28,737 nucleotides of DNA from an uncultured Bacteroidales bacterium (GTDB taxonomy: Bacteria; Bacteroidota; Bacteroidia; Bacteroidales; Paludibacteraceae): NCBI GenBank assembly GCA_902799875.1, contig CADCCH010000033.1, positions 1-28,737 on the forward strand, read 5' to 3'. Under the pieces are notes generated by a model that saw only the letters and a list, made by a program, of their open reading frames with translations, was not told where the DNA came from and did no database searches. The position numbers and the translations under genes were made by a program. This document shows, in pieces, positions 7,047 through 16,900 of the stretch (positions within the stretch are counted from its first letter, which is position 1; each line of letters starts with the position of its first letter).

Positions 7047-7706
7047 ATGAACCGTTATACATTAGGAAAAATCGTTAAGTTCTTTTTTCACTGGCACTAC
7101 GACATCCGTGTGACCGGTGAGGAATTGTTGCGGAACGACTCCGTGCATCTGGTGCTGCCGAATCATACCGCCTATATCGACCCGCTCATTCTCTTCAGCG
7201 AAGAGTGGTGGCTGCCCATCAGTCCGCTGACCGACGAGTTGTTTATGCGGCATAAGTTCTACGGCTATATCTTACGCAAAGCCGATGCAATCGAGGTGCC
7301 GGATCTCTACAAGAGTGCGATGAGTCGCGAGGAAGGTGCGGCGGTGGCAGGACAACTGAGCCGCATCGTCATCAATAGTCTGGCAGCCGGTAAGCAGATC
7401 TGTTTCTATCCCTCGGGACACGTCAAGACGGTGGATAAGGAGATCATCGGAAACCGGCGTCTGGCGTACGAGGTATGTCGTGAGCTTCCCGCGGGCGTGC
7501 GCGTGATCCTTTGTTACATGCGCGGGTTAGAGTCCAGCCGGTTCTCCAAACTCCAACCCAAACAATGGAAATGGCGCCGGACGGTGACGATGCACTTTGA
7601 AGACCACACCGAAGAGGTGCAACATTGGGCACAAACGCTGAGCCGTAGAGAATTTAATGAAAAACTCGAAGAATGGTATAACTCTGGCACGCTTTTTGTT
7701 GCATAA
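7047..7706 (+). CDS. PlsC-like 1-acyl-sn-glycerol-3-phosphate acyltransferase
   Basis: A 219-residue membrane-associated acyltransferase of the PlsC/LPLAT family, which transfers an acyl chain to a lysophospholipid or similar acceptor. The catalytic HX4D motif is PNHTAYIDP near residues 38-46, and FYPSGH occupies the place of the family's EGTR-type motif III. The short hydrophobic N-terminus has no clear multi-pass region. The acceptor cannot be told from sequence; in this place it could act on lipid A, ornithine lipid or phospholipid. It follows the HAD gene after 40 bases filled by a microrepeat and a mini-hairpin, and precedes the exporter genes by 25 bases, so one transcript is likely. 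Confidence 0.85.
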   Translation: MNRYTLGKIVKFFFHWHYDIRVTGEELLRNDSVHLVLPNHTAYIDPLILFSEEWWLPISPLTDELFMRHKFYGYILRKADAIEVPDLYKSAMSREEGAAVAGQLSRIVINSLAAGKQICFYPSGHVKTVDKEIIGNRRLAYEVCRELPAGVRVILCYMRGLESSRFSKLQPKQWKWRRTVTMHFEDHTEEVQHWAQTLSRREFNEKLEEWYNSGTLFVA

Positions 7707-7731
7707 CAGGCGGCTTAAAAAAAACTTTACG

Positions 7732-9219
7732 ATGAGAAAAATACAACATATCGTACTCTGTATTCTTTGTTCGGTACTCTATACACCTTTATTCGCCGGC
7801 GACACCTTGCACTACAGCTTGGCGCAGTGCCGCGATCTGGCGTTGACATCCGGTAATGCTTCCAAAGCGCAGCAGGAGACCCAACTAGCAGCTAAGTATA
7901 ACCGTCAGGCGGCTCTGGCGGCGATGTTCCCCCGTATCACGGCGAACGGCAGTTATATGTGGAACTCCCTCGACGCCCATTTATTGGCTAACTCGACCGC
8001 CTTTTCGTTCGGTACGGCGACCGTGAATCCGGACGGCACCTCGTCTTTCGTATGGAGCGGAGAGAGTACGCTCGGTAAGATGGAGACGGCCGCTAAGGGA
8101 ACGGTTTTCGAGGATGCGGTGAAGGACATCGAAGTGAAAGCCGGACAGAAGATCGCCGATGCGTATCAGGTGCTGTATGACAAGTTGTCACCTGACCTGA
8201 CACATGTGCTCGTGGCACACGTGGGGGTGACCCAACCGATCTGGGTCGGTGGACGACTGATACAGGCCTATAAGATTGCCAAAGCCACCGAGCAGATGGC
8301 TTCGATTGAGTCGGAGGCCAAACACGATGCGACGATCTACGCCGTCGATGAGGCGTACTGGCGTGTGGTGTCGGTCAGCAAGAAGAAAGAACTGGCGAAT
8401 CAGTACTATAACCTCCTTTGCCAATTGGAACAAGACGTCAAGAGTGCGCTGGACGAGGGACTGGTGACGCAAGCCGATCTGCTGAAGGTGACGACCAAAC
8501 GGGGCGAAGCAGAAGTGAAAAAACTGCAGGCGGAGAACGGTCTGACGCTGTCGAACATGGCGCTGGCGCAAGTCTGCGGTTTGCCGTTGAGCACCGCATT
8601 CTCGCTCGACGAGAGTGGTTTGAGTGAGACCTCCCTGCCGGTGGATGAGGCAGAGACAGAGGGTGCGGTGGCGAACCGGTCGGAGATTCAACTGCTCCAA
8701 CAAGCCGAGCAGATCGCCAAGTCCAATGCCAAGATCATGGCGGCGGGACTGCAACCGAACATCGTGGCGTCCGCAGGCTATATGTACACCAACCCGAATG
8801 TGGATAACGGATTCAGCAGTAACTGGGACGGCAAGGGTTTCTTCTCCGCCGGTGTGGTAGTGAACGTACCGATCGCCCATGCAGACGATATCCTCCGTTA
8901 CAAAGCCGCCAAACATGCGGCGAATGCGGTGGCACTCAAGACCGAAGAGACCCGTGAGTTGCTGACCCTACAGACCACGCAGGCAAACCAAAAACTGATG
9001 GAGGCGCAGCAGAAGATCGTGTTGGCACGACTGACGCAGAACAACGCCGCCGAGGTGTTGCGTATGGCGCAGGAATCGTATGACGCCGGTATGATCACGG
9101 CTTCTGAACTAATGCAGGCGCAGACCGCTTGGCTCGCAGCAGCCACGGACTTGGTGGACGCCGAAGTCGAAGCCAAGACCACAGAAACACAATTGCGCAA
9201 ATATTTAGGTAAACTTTGA
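7732..9219 (+). CDS. TolC-family outer-membrane efflux protein
   Basis: A 495-residue outer-membrane channel of the OEP/TolC family. A signal peptide of about 22 residues ends at LFAG. The two repeated OEP halves are visible as long alpha-helical, Ala/Gln/Glu-rich segments, for example around EAYWRVVSVSKKKELANQYY and the matching C-terminal YDAGMITASELMQAQTAWL. The ATG at 7732 is preferred over an earlier in-frame start that lies inside the acyltransferase gene. It ends one base before the adaptor gene, so it belongs to a tripartite exporter with the next three genes. Confidence 0.93.
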   Translation: MRKIQHIVLCILCSVLYTPLFAGDTLHYSLAQCRDLALTSGNASKAQQETQLAAKYNRQAALAAMFPRITANGSYMWNSLDAHLLANSTAFSFGTATVNPDGTSSFVWSGESTLGKMETAAKGTVFEDAVKDIEVKAGQKIADAYQVLYDKLSPDLTHVLVAHVGVTQPIWVGGRLIQAYKIAKATEQMASIESEAKHDATIYAVDEAYWRVVSVSKKKELANQYYNLLCQLEQDVKSALDEGLVTQADLLKVTTKRGEAEVKKLQAENGLTLSNMALAQVCGLPLSTAFSLDESGLSETSLPVDEAETEGAVANRSEIQLLQQAEQIAKSNAKIMAAGLQPNIVASAGYMYTNPNVDNGFSSNWDGKGFFSAGVVVNVPIAHADDILRYKAAKHAANAVALKTEETRELLTLQTTQANQKLMEAQQKIVLARLTQNNAAEVLRMAQESYDAGMITASELMQAQTAWLAAATDLVDAEVEAKTTETQLRKYLGKL

Positions 9220-9220
9220 T

Positions 9221-10213
9221 ATGAAAAAAGTGAAAGAAGGAAGTCTGCTGTTAGGTTTGATTGCTCTCCTGACAGTAGTCGTTGTGGTGGCAGTAGTAGG
9301 ACTGGTTGCGCTTCGTCCGGAGAAGACCCTGATCCAAGGGGAGGCGGAGGCAGCCGAGTACCGTGTGTCCGGTAAAGTGCCGGGACGTATCGAGATGTAC
9401 TTCTACGAAGAGGGAGAACAAGTGAAGAAAGGTGACACGCTGGTCGTCATTTACTCCCCGGAAGTAGAAGCCAAGAAAGCACAGGCGCTGGCAGCACGGG
9501 AGATGGCGGAGGCCGTCAACCAGAAAGCCAAGAACGGTGCCCGGAACGAGCAGATCCAGGGTGCGTACGAGTTGTACCAGAAAGCCAAAGCCGGTGAGGA
9601 GATCTACCGCAAGAGTTACGAGCGTGTGCAGCGTTTGTACGACAAGGGTGTCGTTTCCGCACAGAAACGCGATGAGGTAGAGGCGCAGTACAAAGCGGCG
9701 GAGGCAACTGTCAAAGCGGCACGAAGCCAGTACCAGATGGCGCTCTCCGGTGCGCGGGAAGAAGACAAAGCCGCCGCAGAAGCGCAGGTCGCCAAGGTCG
9801 ATGGTATCTTACAGGAAGTAGCGGCTGCTGAGGCGGAGAAATACCTGTTATCGCCTTGCGACGGTGAGGTATCGGAACTCTTCCCGAAAGTTGGCGAACT
9901 GGTAGGACAGGGCTCGCCGGTGATGAGTATCGTGGACTTGAGCGATATATGGTTCACCTTCGCCGTACGCGAAGACATGTTGACGAAATTCCCCTTGGGC
10001 TCGGTCGTACAAGTGACCATTCCTGCCTTGGGCAACAACGTCAAGTACCCGCTTACCGTGACGCATGTCAAATCCATGGGCACCTACGCCACCTGGCGTT
10101 CCACCAAGCAGAACGGCGGCTACGATGTCCGTACCTTCGATGTCAAATGTCGTCCGACCATGACCATCCCGGGTATTCGTCCGGGTATGACGGCTCTCGT
10201 TGCTGAAGACTGA
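9221..10213 (+). CDS. HlyD/EmrA-type periplasmic adaptor
   Basis: A 330-residue membrane-fusion protein: one N-terminal membrane helix (about residues 8-30), a biotinyl-lipoyl half (SGKVPGRIEMYFYEEGEQVKKGD), a long coiled coil (about residues 75-200), the second lipoyl half (YLLSPCDGEVSELF) and a beta-barrel domain. It would bridge the TolC-like channel and the inner-membrane permeases. It starts two bases after the channel gene's stop. The transported substrate is unknown. Confidence 0.93.
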   Translation: MKKVKEGSLLLGLIALLTVVVVVAVVGLVALRPEKTLIQGEAEAAEYRVSGKVPGRIEMYFYEEGEQVKKGDTLVVIYSPEVEAKKAQALAAREMAEAVNQKAKNGARNEQIQGAYELYQKAKAGEEIYRKSYERVQRLYDKGVVSAQKRDEVEAQYKAAEATVKAARSQYQMALSGAREEDKAAAEAQVAKVDGILQEVAAAEAEKYLLSPCDGEVSELFPKVGELVGQGSPVMSIVDLSDIWFTFAVREDMLTKFPLGSVVQVTIPALGNNVKYPLTVTHVKSMGTYATWRSTKQNGGYDVRTFDVKCRPTMTIPGIRPGMTALVAED

Positions 10214-10230
10214 TAGCTGAAAACTTATGA
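10203..10230. repeat. 7-base microrepeat array (CTGAWRA-like, four units)
   Basis: Four 7-base units resembling CTGAAGA, CTGATAG, CTGAAAA and CTTATGA cover the adaptor stop (10211-10213) and the permease start (10227-10229). The whole junction between the two genes is therefore repeat-like. Confidence 0.65.
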
Positions 10231-11402
10231 AGTACATCTTCATAAATATTTGGCGTGTGCTGGTGCGTGAACTGAAGATGATGTTTGCACGACCGCTCTA
10301 CCTCTTTGCGTCGGTAGGTGTGATGCTGCTGTCCACTTTCTTCTTCCTGACGCTGATGAAAGGCGGTACGGCAGAGAAAATGCCGGTGGCTGTCGTGGAC
10401 CTCGACCAGACCTCTATCTCACGTCGTCTGATCCACGAGATGCAGGCTACCCCTTCGGTGGATATACAGCTCATCACGAACTCCTATCCCGAGGCGCGAC
10501 TGTCCATGCAGCAGGGGAAGATATACGGAATCTTCGTCATTCCGGAGGGTTTCTACAGCGATCTGGTGACTTTCAAACGGCCGCAGATGGACTTCTATGT
10601 GACCAACGCCTATACCGTCGGTGGTAACACCGCCTACAAGCAGATGCTGACGATGGTGAACCTCACTTCGGGTGCGTTCCAGCGCGAGGTGCTGCGCAAG
10701 AAAGGACTGACGGACGATGTGATCATGCACCGGATCCAACCGCTTGCCATCGAGGGACACATGGTCGCCAATCCGTGGGGGAACTACTCGGTTTATCTGG
10801 TAAGCACCATCCTACCGGGTATCTTGGGCCTGATCTGCCTGATGTTGACGATCTTTGCCATCGGTTTTGAACTCAAGATGCGCACTTCGCATGCGTGGCT
10901 CCGTGCCGCAGGAGGCAACTACACCGTCGCGATGATAGGCAAGTTGATACCGTACACCGTGATGTACCTCATCCTCAGCGTCGGTTGTCATCTGATTCTG
11001 TACCGTTTTGCGGGCTTTCCCGTATATGGCAGTACGGCACGGCTGATGTTCGGTCTGATGCTCTTCATCTTTTCTATGGAGGCCCTCGGTATCACCCTCA
11101 TCGGACTCCTTCCTACCTTACGTGACGCCTTGTCGATAGGCGCTTTGTACTCGATGTTAGGTTTCTCCTTATCCGGTTTTACCTACCCTCAGATGGCGAT
11201 GTTACCGCCGGTCAAAGCTCTCTCGTGCCTAGAGCCGCTGCGGCATTATTATCTCATTTATGTAAACGAAGCGCTGATGGGTGCCCCGGTGGAAAACAGC
11301 ATCCCGCATATGTTGGCATTGACGCTCTTTATGGTCGCTTCTTTGTGTGTGGCTCCTCGTTTGCATCGTGCCCTTGTTTACTGGAATTATCCGCTTAAAT
11401 AA
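10227..11402 (+). CDS. ABC-2 type permease, first of a pair
   Basis: A 391-residue inner-membrane protein of the ABC-2 (YhgE/YbhR-like) type: one N-terminal membrane helix (about 20-40), a large periplasmic domain beginning MPVAVVDLDQTSISRRLI, and about five C-terminal membrane helices from about residue 190. It would pair with the next gene as a heterodimer linked to the HlyD and TolC proteins. Its stop overlaps the next start (TAATG). No ATP-binding gene lies in the operon, so energy must come from a subunit encoded elsewhere, or the pair works differently. Confidence 0.9.
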   Translation: MKYIFINIWRVLVRELKMMFARPLYLFASVGVMLLSTFFFLTLMKGGTAEKMPVAVVDLDQTSISRRLIHEMQATPSVDIQLITNSYPEARLSMQQGKIYGIFVIPEGFYSDLVTFKRPQMDFYVTNAYTVGGNTAYKQMLTMVNLTSGAFQREVLRKKGLTDDVIMHRIQPLAIEGHMVANPWGNYSVYLVSTILPGILGLICLMLTIFAIGFELKMRTSHAWLRAAGGNYTVAMIGKLIPYTVMYLILSVGCHLILYRFAGFPVYGSTARLMFGLMLFIFSMEALGITLIGLLPTLRDALSIGALYSMLGFSLSGFTYPQMAMLPPVKALSCLEPLRHYYLIYVNEALMGAPVENSIPHMLALTLFMVASLCVAPRLHRALVYWNYPLK

Positions 11403-11421
11403 TGGATGAAAGGATGAAAGG
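11401..11421. repeat. 8-base microrepeat (AAWGGATG, two full units and a part)
   Basis: AATGGATG and AAAGGATG followed by AAAGG sit on the overlapping stop and start of the two permease genes. The unit matches the reverse complement of the linker repeat at 2607-2638. Confidence 0.6.
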
Positions 11422-12613
11422 TTTTCAGTATCCCATAGTAAAAGCATTTGTATCCGAGTTATGGAGAATCTTCCGTGACCCGGGTGTGATGGTCATCTTC
11501 ATCGTCGCGACGCTGGCGTACCCGCTGATCTACAAAGCCATTTATTGGAACGAGCAGATCACGAATGTACCGGTGGCGGTGGTGGACCTCAGTAACAGCC
11601 CGCAGAGTAGGGAGTTTCTCCATCGATGGAACGCGGCACCGGATATCCGTTTGACCCATACCTGCACCTCAATGGCGGAGGCGGAACAACTGCTGCGGGA
11701 CCAGAAAGTACACGGCATCATCTATTTCCCGCGGGATTTTGCGCGACAGTTGGCGGACCCGCTCGGCCAGGCACATATATCGCTGTACTGCGACATGTCG
11801 TCTTTCCTCTACATGAAGGCGATTTATCTCAGCTGCAATCAGGTGATGTTAGAGTCCATGCGGAACATCCAGATTGACCGGTACGAACAAATGGGTGTGG
11901 ATAAGAACTTCGCTTGGGCACTGGTGCAGGACGCACCGTACACGGAGACGGCACTCTTCACGCCAACAGGCGGGTACGGTTCGTTCCTCATCCCGGCAGT
12001 GCTGGTGCTGATCTTGCATCAGACCCTTTTCTTCGGTATCTGTATGTTGGGCGGTACGGCACGCGAAGAGAATGAAGAGAGTTATACGTTTGCTTCGCTG
12101 ATCGGTCGGGCAGGGGCTTGTTTCACGATTTATTACGCCCTCGCGGCGATCCTGCTCGGTTTCTTCCCGCGGCTCTTCGATATCCCGCATATCGGTTCGA
12201 TCGGCGATATATTGCTGCTGATTGTACCGTATATACTCGCAGTTATCTTCTTCTCGCTTTGTGTATCGGTCTTCATCCGCAACCGCGAGTCAGGACTGGT
12301 GCTGCTCATCTCGTCGTCTCTGATCTTCCTCTTCATGGCTGGTATCTCGTGGCCCAAAGAGATGATCCCGGACGCATGGTGGTACATCGCCTGCTGTATC
12401 CCTTACACCCACGGTGCACACGCTTTCATTCATATTAATTCGATGGGTGCTACCCTGGCTGCAACGGCTACAGAGTACATCGCCCTGTGGATCCTCACGG
12501 GCGTATATTTCGTGCTGGCCTGCGGACTCTTTTATATCCGCAAAAAGCGCCTATTTGAGGAAAGCGTCCTTGAAACCGAGGAAGTACAGGATTCCGTCCA
12601 GACCGACCGTTGA
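11402..12613 (+). CDS. ABC-2 type permease, second of a pair
   Basis: A 403-residue paralogue of the preceding permease with the same layout: an N-terminal membrane helix, the NVPVAVVDLSNSPQSREFLH opening of the periplasmic domain, and five C-terminal membrane helices. It overlaps the previous stop by one base, implying translational coupling. Its last 63 bases overlap the 3' end of serB on the other strand; both reading frames look real there, since serB needs its usual LGFKDAF ending and this protein ends in a charged cytoplasmic tail. Confidence 0.9.
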   Translation: MDERMKGFQYPIVKAFVSELWRIFRDPGVMVIFIVATLAYPLIYKAIYWNEQITNVPVAVVDLSNSPQSREFLHRWNAAPDIRLTHTCTSMAEAEQLLRDQKVHGIIYFPRDFARQLADPLGQAHISLYCDMSSFLYMKAIYLSCNQVMLESMRNIQIDRYEQMGVDKNFAWALVQDAPYTETALFTPTGGYGSFLIPAVLVLILHQTLFFGICMLGGTAREENEESYTFASLIGRAGACFTIYYALAAILLGFFPRLFDIPHIGSIGDILLLIVPYILAVIFFSLCVSVFIRNRESGLVLLISSSLIFLFMAGISWPKEMIPDAWWYIACCIPYTHGAHAFIHINSMGATLAATATEYIALWILTGVYFVLACGLFYIRKKRLFEESVLETEEVQDSVQTDR

Positions 12614-13765
12614 GATGGCCTGATTGGCACTCTCTTTCACTTTGGGCTTCGCATGGAAAGCGATACCTAATCCTGCCTTACCTAACATATTCAGGTCGTT
12701 CGCACCGTCGCCTACCGCGATTACCTGTGCCAGGTCGATATGCTCCACCTGCGCAATGAGTTCGAGCAGCTCCGCTTTGCGTTTGGCATCCACCACATCA
12801 CCTATATATCGTCCGGTGAACTTGCCGTCCGCGATCTCCAGTTCATTGGCGTACACATAGTCCACACCGAAACGTTGCTGAAGGTACTTGCCCACAAAAT
12901 TGAATCCGCCACTCAGGATAGCAATCTTAAAGCCGCATTTTTTCAGTACCCCGAAGAGCCGGTCTGCCCCTTCGGTGATAGGCAGATGATCGATGATATC
13001 CTGCTGTACGGACGCGTCCAAACCCTTAAGCAGAGCTACGCGGCGTGTGAAACTCTCCTTGAAATCAATCTCTCCCCGCATGGCCGAGAGCGTGATTGCT
13101 TTGACCTGATCCCCGACGCCGGCACGCATCGCCAGTTCGTCAATGACCTCCGTCTGAATGAAGGTAGAGTCCATATCGACGCAGATAAGGCGCCGGTTCC
13201 TACGGAACATGTCGTCTTTCTGGAACGAGATATCGATGCCTTCTTCGCGTGATACCTCCAGTAACTCGCGTTGCAATATATCGCGGTCAGGTAAGTTGCC
13301 GCGTAACGAGAACTCAATACAACTATGCCGTTTCTCTACCGGAATATGAACGTCCGGACGGTCGCTCAAACGTAAAATATTATCGATGTTCAACTGCCGT
13401 TTGGCCACTAACTCCGCTACGCGGGCAATATGTCTTGCTGTGATCTCACGCGCCAAGAGCGTCACTACATAGCGGTCCTGCTCCTGCCGGCCTACCCATG
13501 CAGCATATTCTTCTTCGCTAAGCGGCGTAAAGCGAACGATCATCTCCAGACGCGAACAGCAGAAGAGCACCTCCTTGATCATCTCACCGCTCTGCGACGG
13601 GTCATCCACCCGAATGAGGATACTCAGATTCAACTGGTGGTGCAGATTCGACTGTCCTATATCCTGCACAAACGCACCGTACTTACCCAACACTTCTGTC
13701 ACCGCGGATGTCACACCCGGCTTGTCAAAACCGATGATATTAATCAAAATAAACTCCCGATCCAT
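12551..13765 (-). CDS. serB: Phosphoserine phosphatase with N-terminal ACT domains
   Basis: It removes phosphate from phosphoserine in the last step of serine synthesis. The 404-residue protein has two ACT-like regulatory domains (about 1-90 and 98-175), then the HAD phosphatase: DMDST with Asp197 and Asp199, LSGGFNF near 285, and GDGANDLNML with Asp353 and Asp357. The ACT domains suggest feedback by an amino acid, as known for related enzymes. The ATG at 13763-13765 begins the first ACT strand (FILINIIGFDKPG) and sits about 15 bases from the expected transcription start. The gene stands alone and runs tail to tail into the exporter operon. Confidence 0.95.
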   Translation of the reverse strand: MDREFILINIIGFDKPGVTSAVTEVLGKYGAFVQDIGQSNLHHQLNLSILIRVDDPSQSGEMIKEVLFCCSRLEMIVRFTPLSEEEYAAWVGRQEQDRYVVTLLAREITARHIARVAELVAKRQLNIDNILRLSDRPDVHIPVEKRHSCIEFSLRGNLPDRDILQRELLEVSREEGIDISFQKDDMFRRNRRLICVDMDSTFIQTEVIDELAMRAGVGDQVKAITLSAMRGEIDFKESFTRRVALLKGLDASVQQDIIDHLPITEGADRLFGVLKKCGFKIAILSGGFNFVGKYLQQRFGVDYVYANELEIADGKFTGRYIGDVVDAKRKAELLELIAQVEHIDLAQVIAVGDGANDLNMLGKAGLGIAFHAKPKVKESANQAISTVGLDGILYFLGFKDAFLK

Positions 13766-13788
13766 AAATAGCTTACAATTTTGCGTTG

Positions 13789-13819
13789 CAAAATTACTAC
13801 TTTTTTACGATATATGCAA
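13789..13819 (-). promoter_or_regulatory. Bacteroidota-type promoter for serB
   Basis: On the minus strand, TTG (13819-13817), 20-base spacer, TAATTTTG (13796-13789). It is divergent from the promoter of the giant surface protein, about 55 bases away. Confidence 0.75.
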
Positions 13820-13873
13820 GAGTTAGCGATTTTTTTTTATGAATAATCGGATACTTTTTCATAAGAAAAGCTC

Positions 13874-13904
13874 TTGTGGGGTTGAAAAATTAGCAGTAAT
13901 TTTG
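13874..13904 (+). promoter_or_regulatory. Bacteroidota-type promoter for the giant surface protein
   Basis: TTG at 13874-13876, 20-base spacer, TAATTTTG at 13897-13904. The AT-rich 5' untranslated region is about 55-60 bases, with A-rich sequence before the ATG at 13969 and no Shine-Dalgarno motif, as is common in this phylum. Confidence 0.8.
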
Positions 13905-13968
13905 CAGCCGATAAAATATGGCCTTGTTTTGGCACTAAAATCGTAATAAATTTAATAAAAATATTAAA

Positions 13969-16900
13969 ATGAGTAAATTCTTGAAGTCATTAGCGGCAGG
14001 TTTGTTAGTCTGTTTATCGCCGGTAATGGCGCAGCAGCTTCCGGACCCGCATTTTGAGGATTGGTCCGGAGCGCAATTTGCAAGCACAGCACAGCCCAAA
14101 TATTGGAATTTCTCCAATGTATCGCAGTTGGGTGTAGATAAGAACTTTGCCCATCAGGGTACGGGGCGTTCGGGCAAATGCCTGAAGATCCAGGACCAGT
14201 TCGTGGGGGTCGGTTCGCTCGGTGCTACCTCGCCGGGTTATGTGGCGTTGGGACATCCCTGGGCATACGTATCGAGTCTGACTTCTATCAACGACGCAAC
14301 CGCCGGTACCTATGGCGGTATGAGTTGGACCCATCGTCCGGACTCGATGGTCGTTTGGATCAAGCGTTACTACGACAGTAGTGTGGACCAGGCCGCCGGC
14401 GATCATATCTCGCAGGAGAATTTCCACCTCTTGTATTACGCATGGACGGGTACAGCGCAAGGCGAGTCGTATAAGGCGAAGAACGGTTCTTGTACCAATT
14501 TGACCTCTGCCGCTCCGACATACTGCGTGGACGAGGAGTCCGATATCCGTCTGGCAATGAACGGTAACGAGTGCGGCACCAAGACCCCCGGTAAACAAGT
14601 AGCCGAGGGATGGTTCTATCAGAAGAAAGCCTACTCCAACTGGACGCGTATCTCCGTGCCGATTTATTATCTCAATGACGATGTACCGCAGAAGTGTAAC
14701 GTGATCCTGTCGGCCGGTCGTTATCCGGAGTTCCGTGCGAACACGGGGCAGTATGCCGGTAGCACGCTGGAGGTGGATGACATCGAGTTGATTTACTCCA
14801 GTAAGATTCAGAAGCTCTATATCGGCGGTCGCGAATGGAAAGCGTTTGATCCGAACAATACGACCGGTGAGCAGACCTATTCCTTAGGTGCCGGTGCGAC
14901 AGCCATCCCGGAGATTTCGGCGGTTCGTGGTGCCGGTTCGTTGACCAACGTACGCAATGAGAAAGCCACTTTTCCCGGGCGTCGTCTGACCTCTAACGAG
15001 TGTACGATCGTGTACGGTCAAGTGGACGGTGCGGCCACCACGGTGACGGTCAAAGCAGCCGATAATTCTTCTACGACTACCTATCGTATCAAGTTCGTCA
15101 GCCAGGCTTCCAACAATGCCCGTTTGTCGGATATCAAGGTCAACGGCCAGACCATCAGCGGTTTCAATGCCTACCTGCCTACCTATAACGTGGCGCTGCC
15201 GTACGGTACGACGGCGGTACCGGTAGTGAGCGCGACCGCCCAAGATGCCGGTGCTTCGGTGCAGATCACCCAACCAACTTCGGTCAACGGCACCTCCACC
15301 ATCATTGTCACCGCTGCCGACGGAACGACCAAGCAGACCTATACGCTGTCTTTCTCGGTAGCAGCTCTGACTGATGTGACGCTCAAGAATATTTTTGTGG
15401 ACGGTGCACCGCTGACGGGTTTCCAGCCTTCCAAGTCCAACTACACGGTCTCCTTGCCGTTGGGCACGACCACGGTGCCGACCATCACGTGGGAGTCGGC
15501 GTATGCCGCAGGTGTACAGCGTATTCAGTTGCTCAATAACACACTCGAGTCCGGTGCGCAGATTCAAGTCTCGATCCCCAATACTTCGTTGAGTAAGACC
15601 TATAAGCTGACCTATAAGATTGAGGCTTCGTCCTACTCCTTGCTGGCGGGTATCGCCTTGGACGGCGTGCCTTTGGAGGGCTTCAGCCCGGAGCAGACGG
15701 TGTATAATGTCACACTCCCCTTGGGTACGACCACTTTACCGGCTATCACGTGGACAGCCGGTGACGCGTACCAGACTATCCGTCTGACAGAAGGTGGCGT
15801 AGATGGTACTACACGTATCGAAGTGACGGCAGCGAGCGGTGCGGTAACGACCTATCGCTTGATGTTCCGTACGGAGAAATCGACCAATAACGCCCTGGCG
15901 GGTATCACGGTGGGTGGTGAGTCAATCGCTGATTTTGATGCCGATACGCTAAATTATCACATTTCATTACCCGCAGGCACCACGACCATGCCGTCCATCA
16001 GCTGGACAACCGGAGATCCGTACCAAACAGTGACCTGCAACCTCAATCCGTCCCTGATGACTGCCCGTCTGACGGTGACGGCAGGAGACGGTTCGACACG
16101 GGTGTATATCCTTTATTTCGAGGTGCAGAAATCCGAGAACGCTTACCTGCAGATGATCTACCTCAACGGTACAGAACTGGAAGGTTTTGATGCCAAGACT
16201 TTGGATTATTCGCTTACATGGACGGCTGCGGAGATGCCTAAGATTACCGTCTTGGGTGAGCAGGGTCAGGCGATCACGATTGCGGCTCCATCGAGTTACG
16301 GTACGGCACGTATCGTCGTGACCCCTGAAGAGGGTACGCCGAACATTTACATCATCCGTTTCCTTTCTCCGGAACAAACGAGTATCCCGCCTTTCCCGGA
16401 GGATTCGTTCCCTGCCTCTACAGATGCGTTGCTGGCCGGACTCTATATAGACGGTCAGGCGTATGCCTCTTTCCGTCCGGATCAGTTTGACTACACCGAT
16501 TCACTGCCGCGTCATACCTTGCAGGCACCGGCTGTGGTACCGGTAGCGGCTACGAGTGGTCAGATCATCTCGGTGGCTGAGGGTGGAGTGGATCGCGTTA
16601 CCACGATTCATGTGACGGCGGCTGATGGCGTAACCGCACAGGATTACCGTATCGCCTTCCCGACCCGGAAATCGAATAATACAGCGCTCCTATCCGTTGA
16701 GTTAGACGGCGCAGAGATCAATTTTGACCCGGCGCAGTACACCTACACCGATATCGAACTGCCGTACGGTACCACCGTCGCTCCGTCTATCTCCGTAGAG
16801 CGCGCCGAGCCCGAGCAGTCGCTTGTTATCACTGAGGCACCGATTGGTAAGCCATCGTCCGTGATTGTGACAGCCGAAGACGGTACGCAGGCTACCTATA

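Noticed and set aside
8188..8916. Long antisense frame (242 codons) opposite the TolC-like gene
   Set aside because: His- and Arg-rich shadow with no domain or promoter; the plus-strand gene is certain.
13840..13870. 7-bp inverted repeat (TTATGAA/TTCATAA) before the giant gene's promoter
   Set aside because: Short, AT-rich and with a 14-base loop; expected by chance in such sequence.
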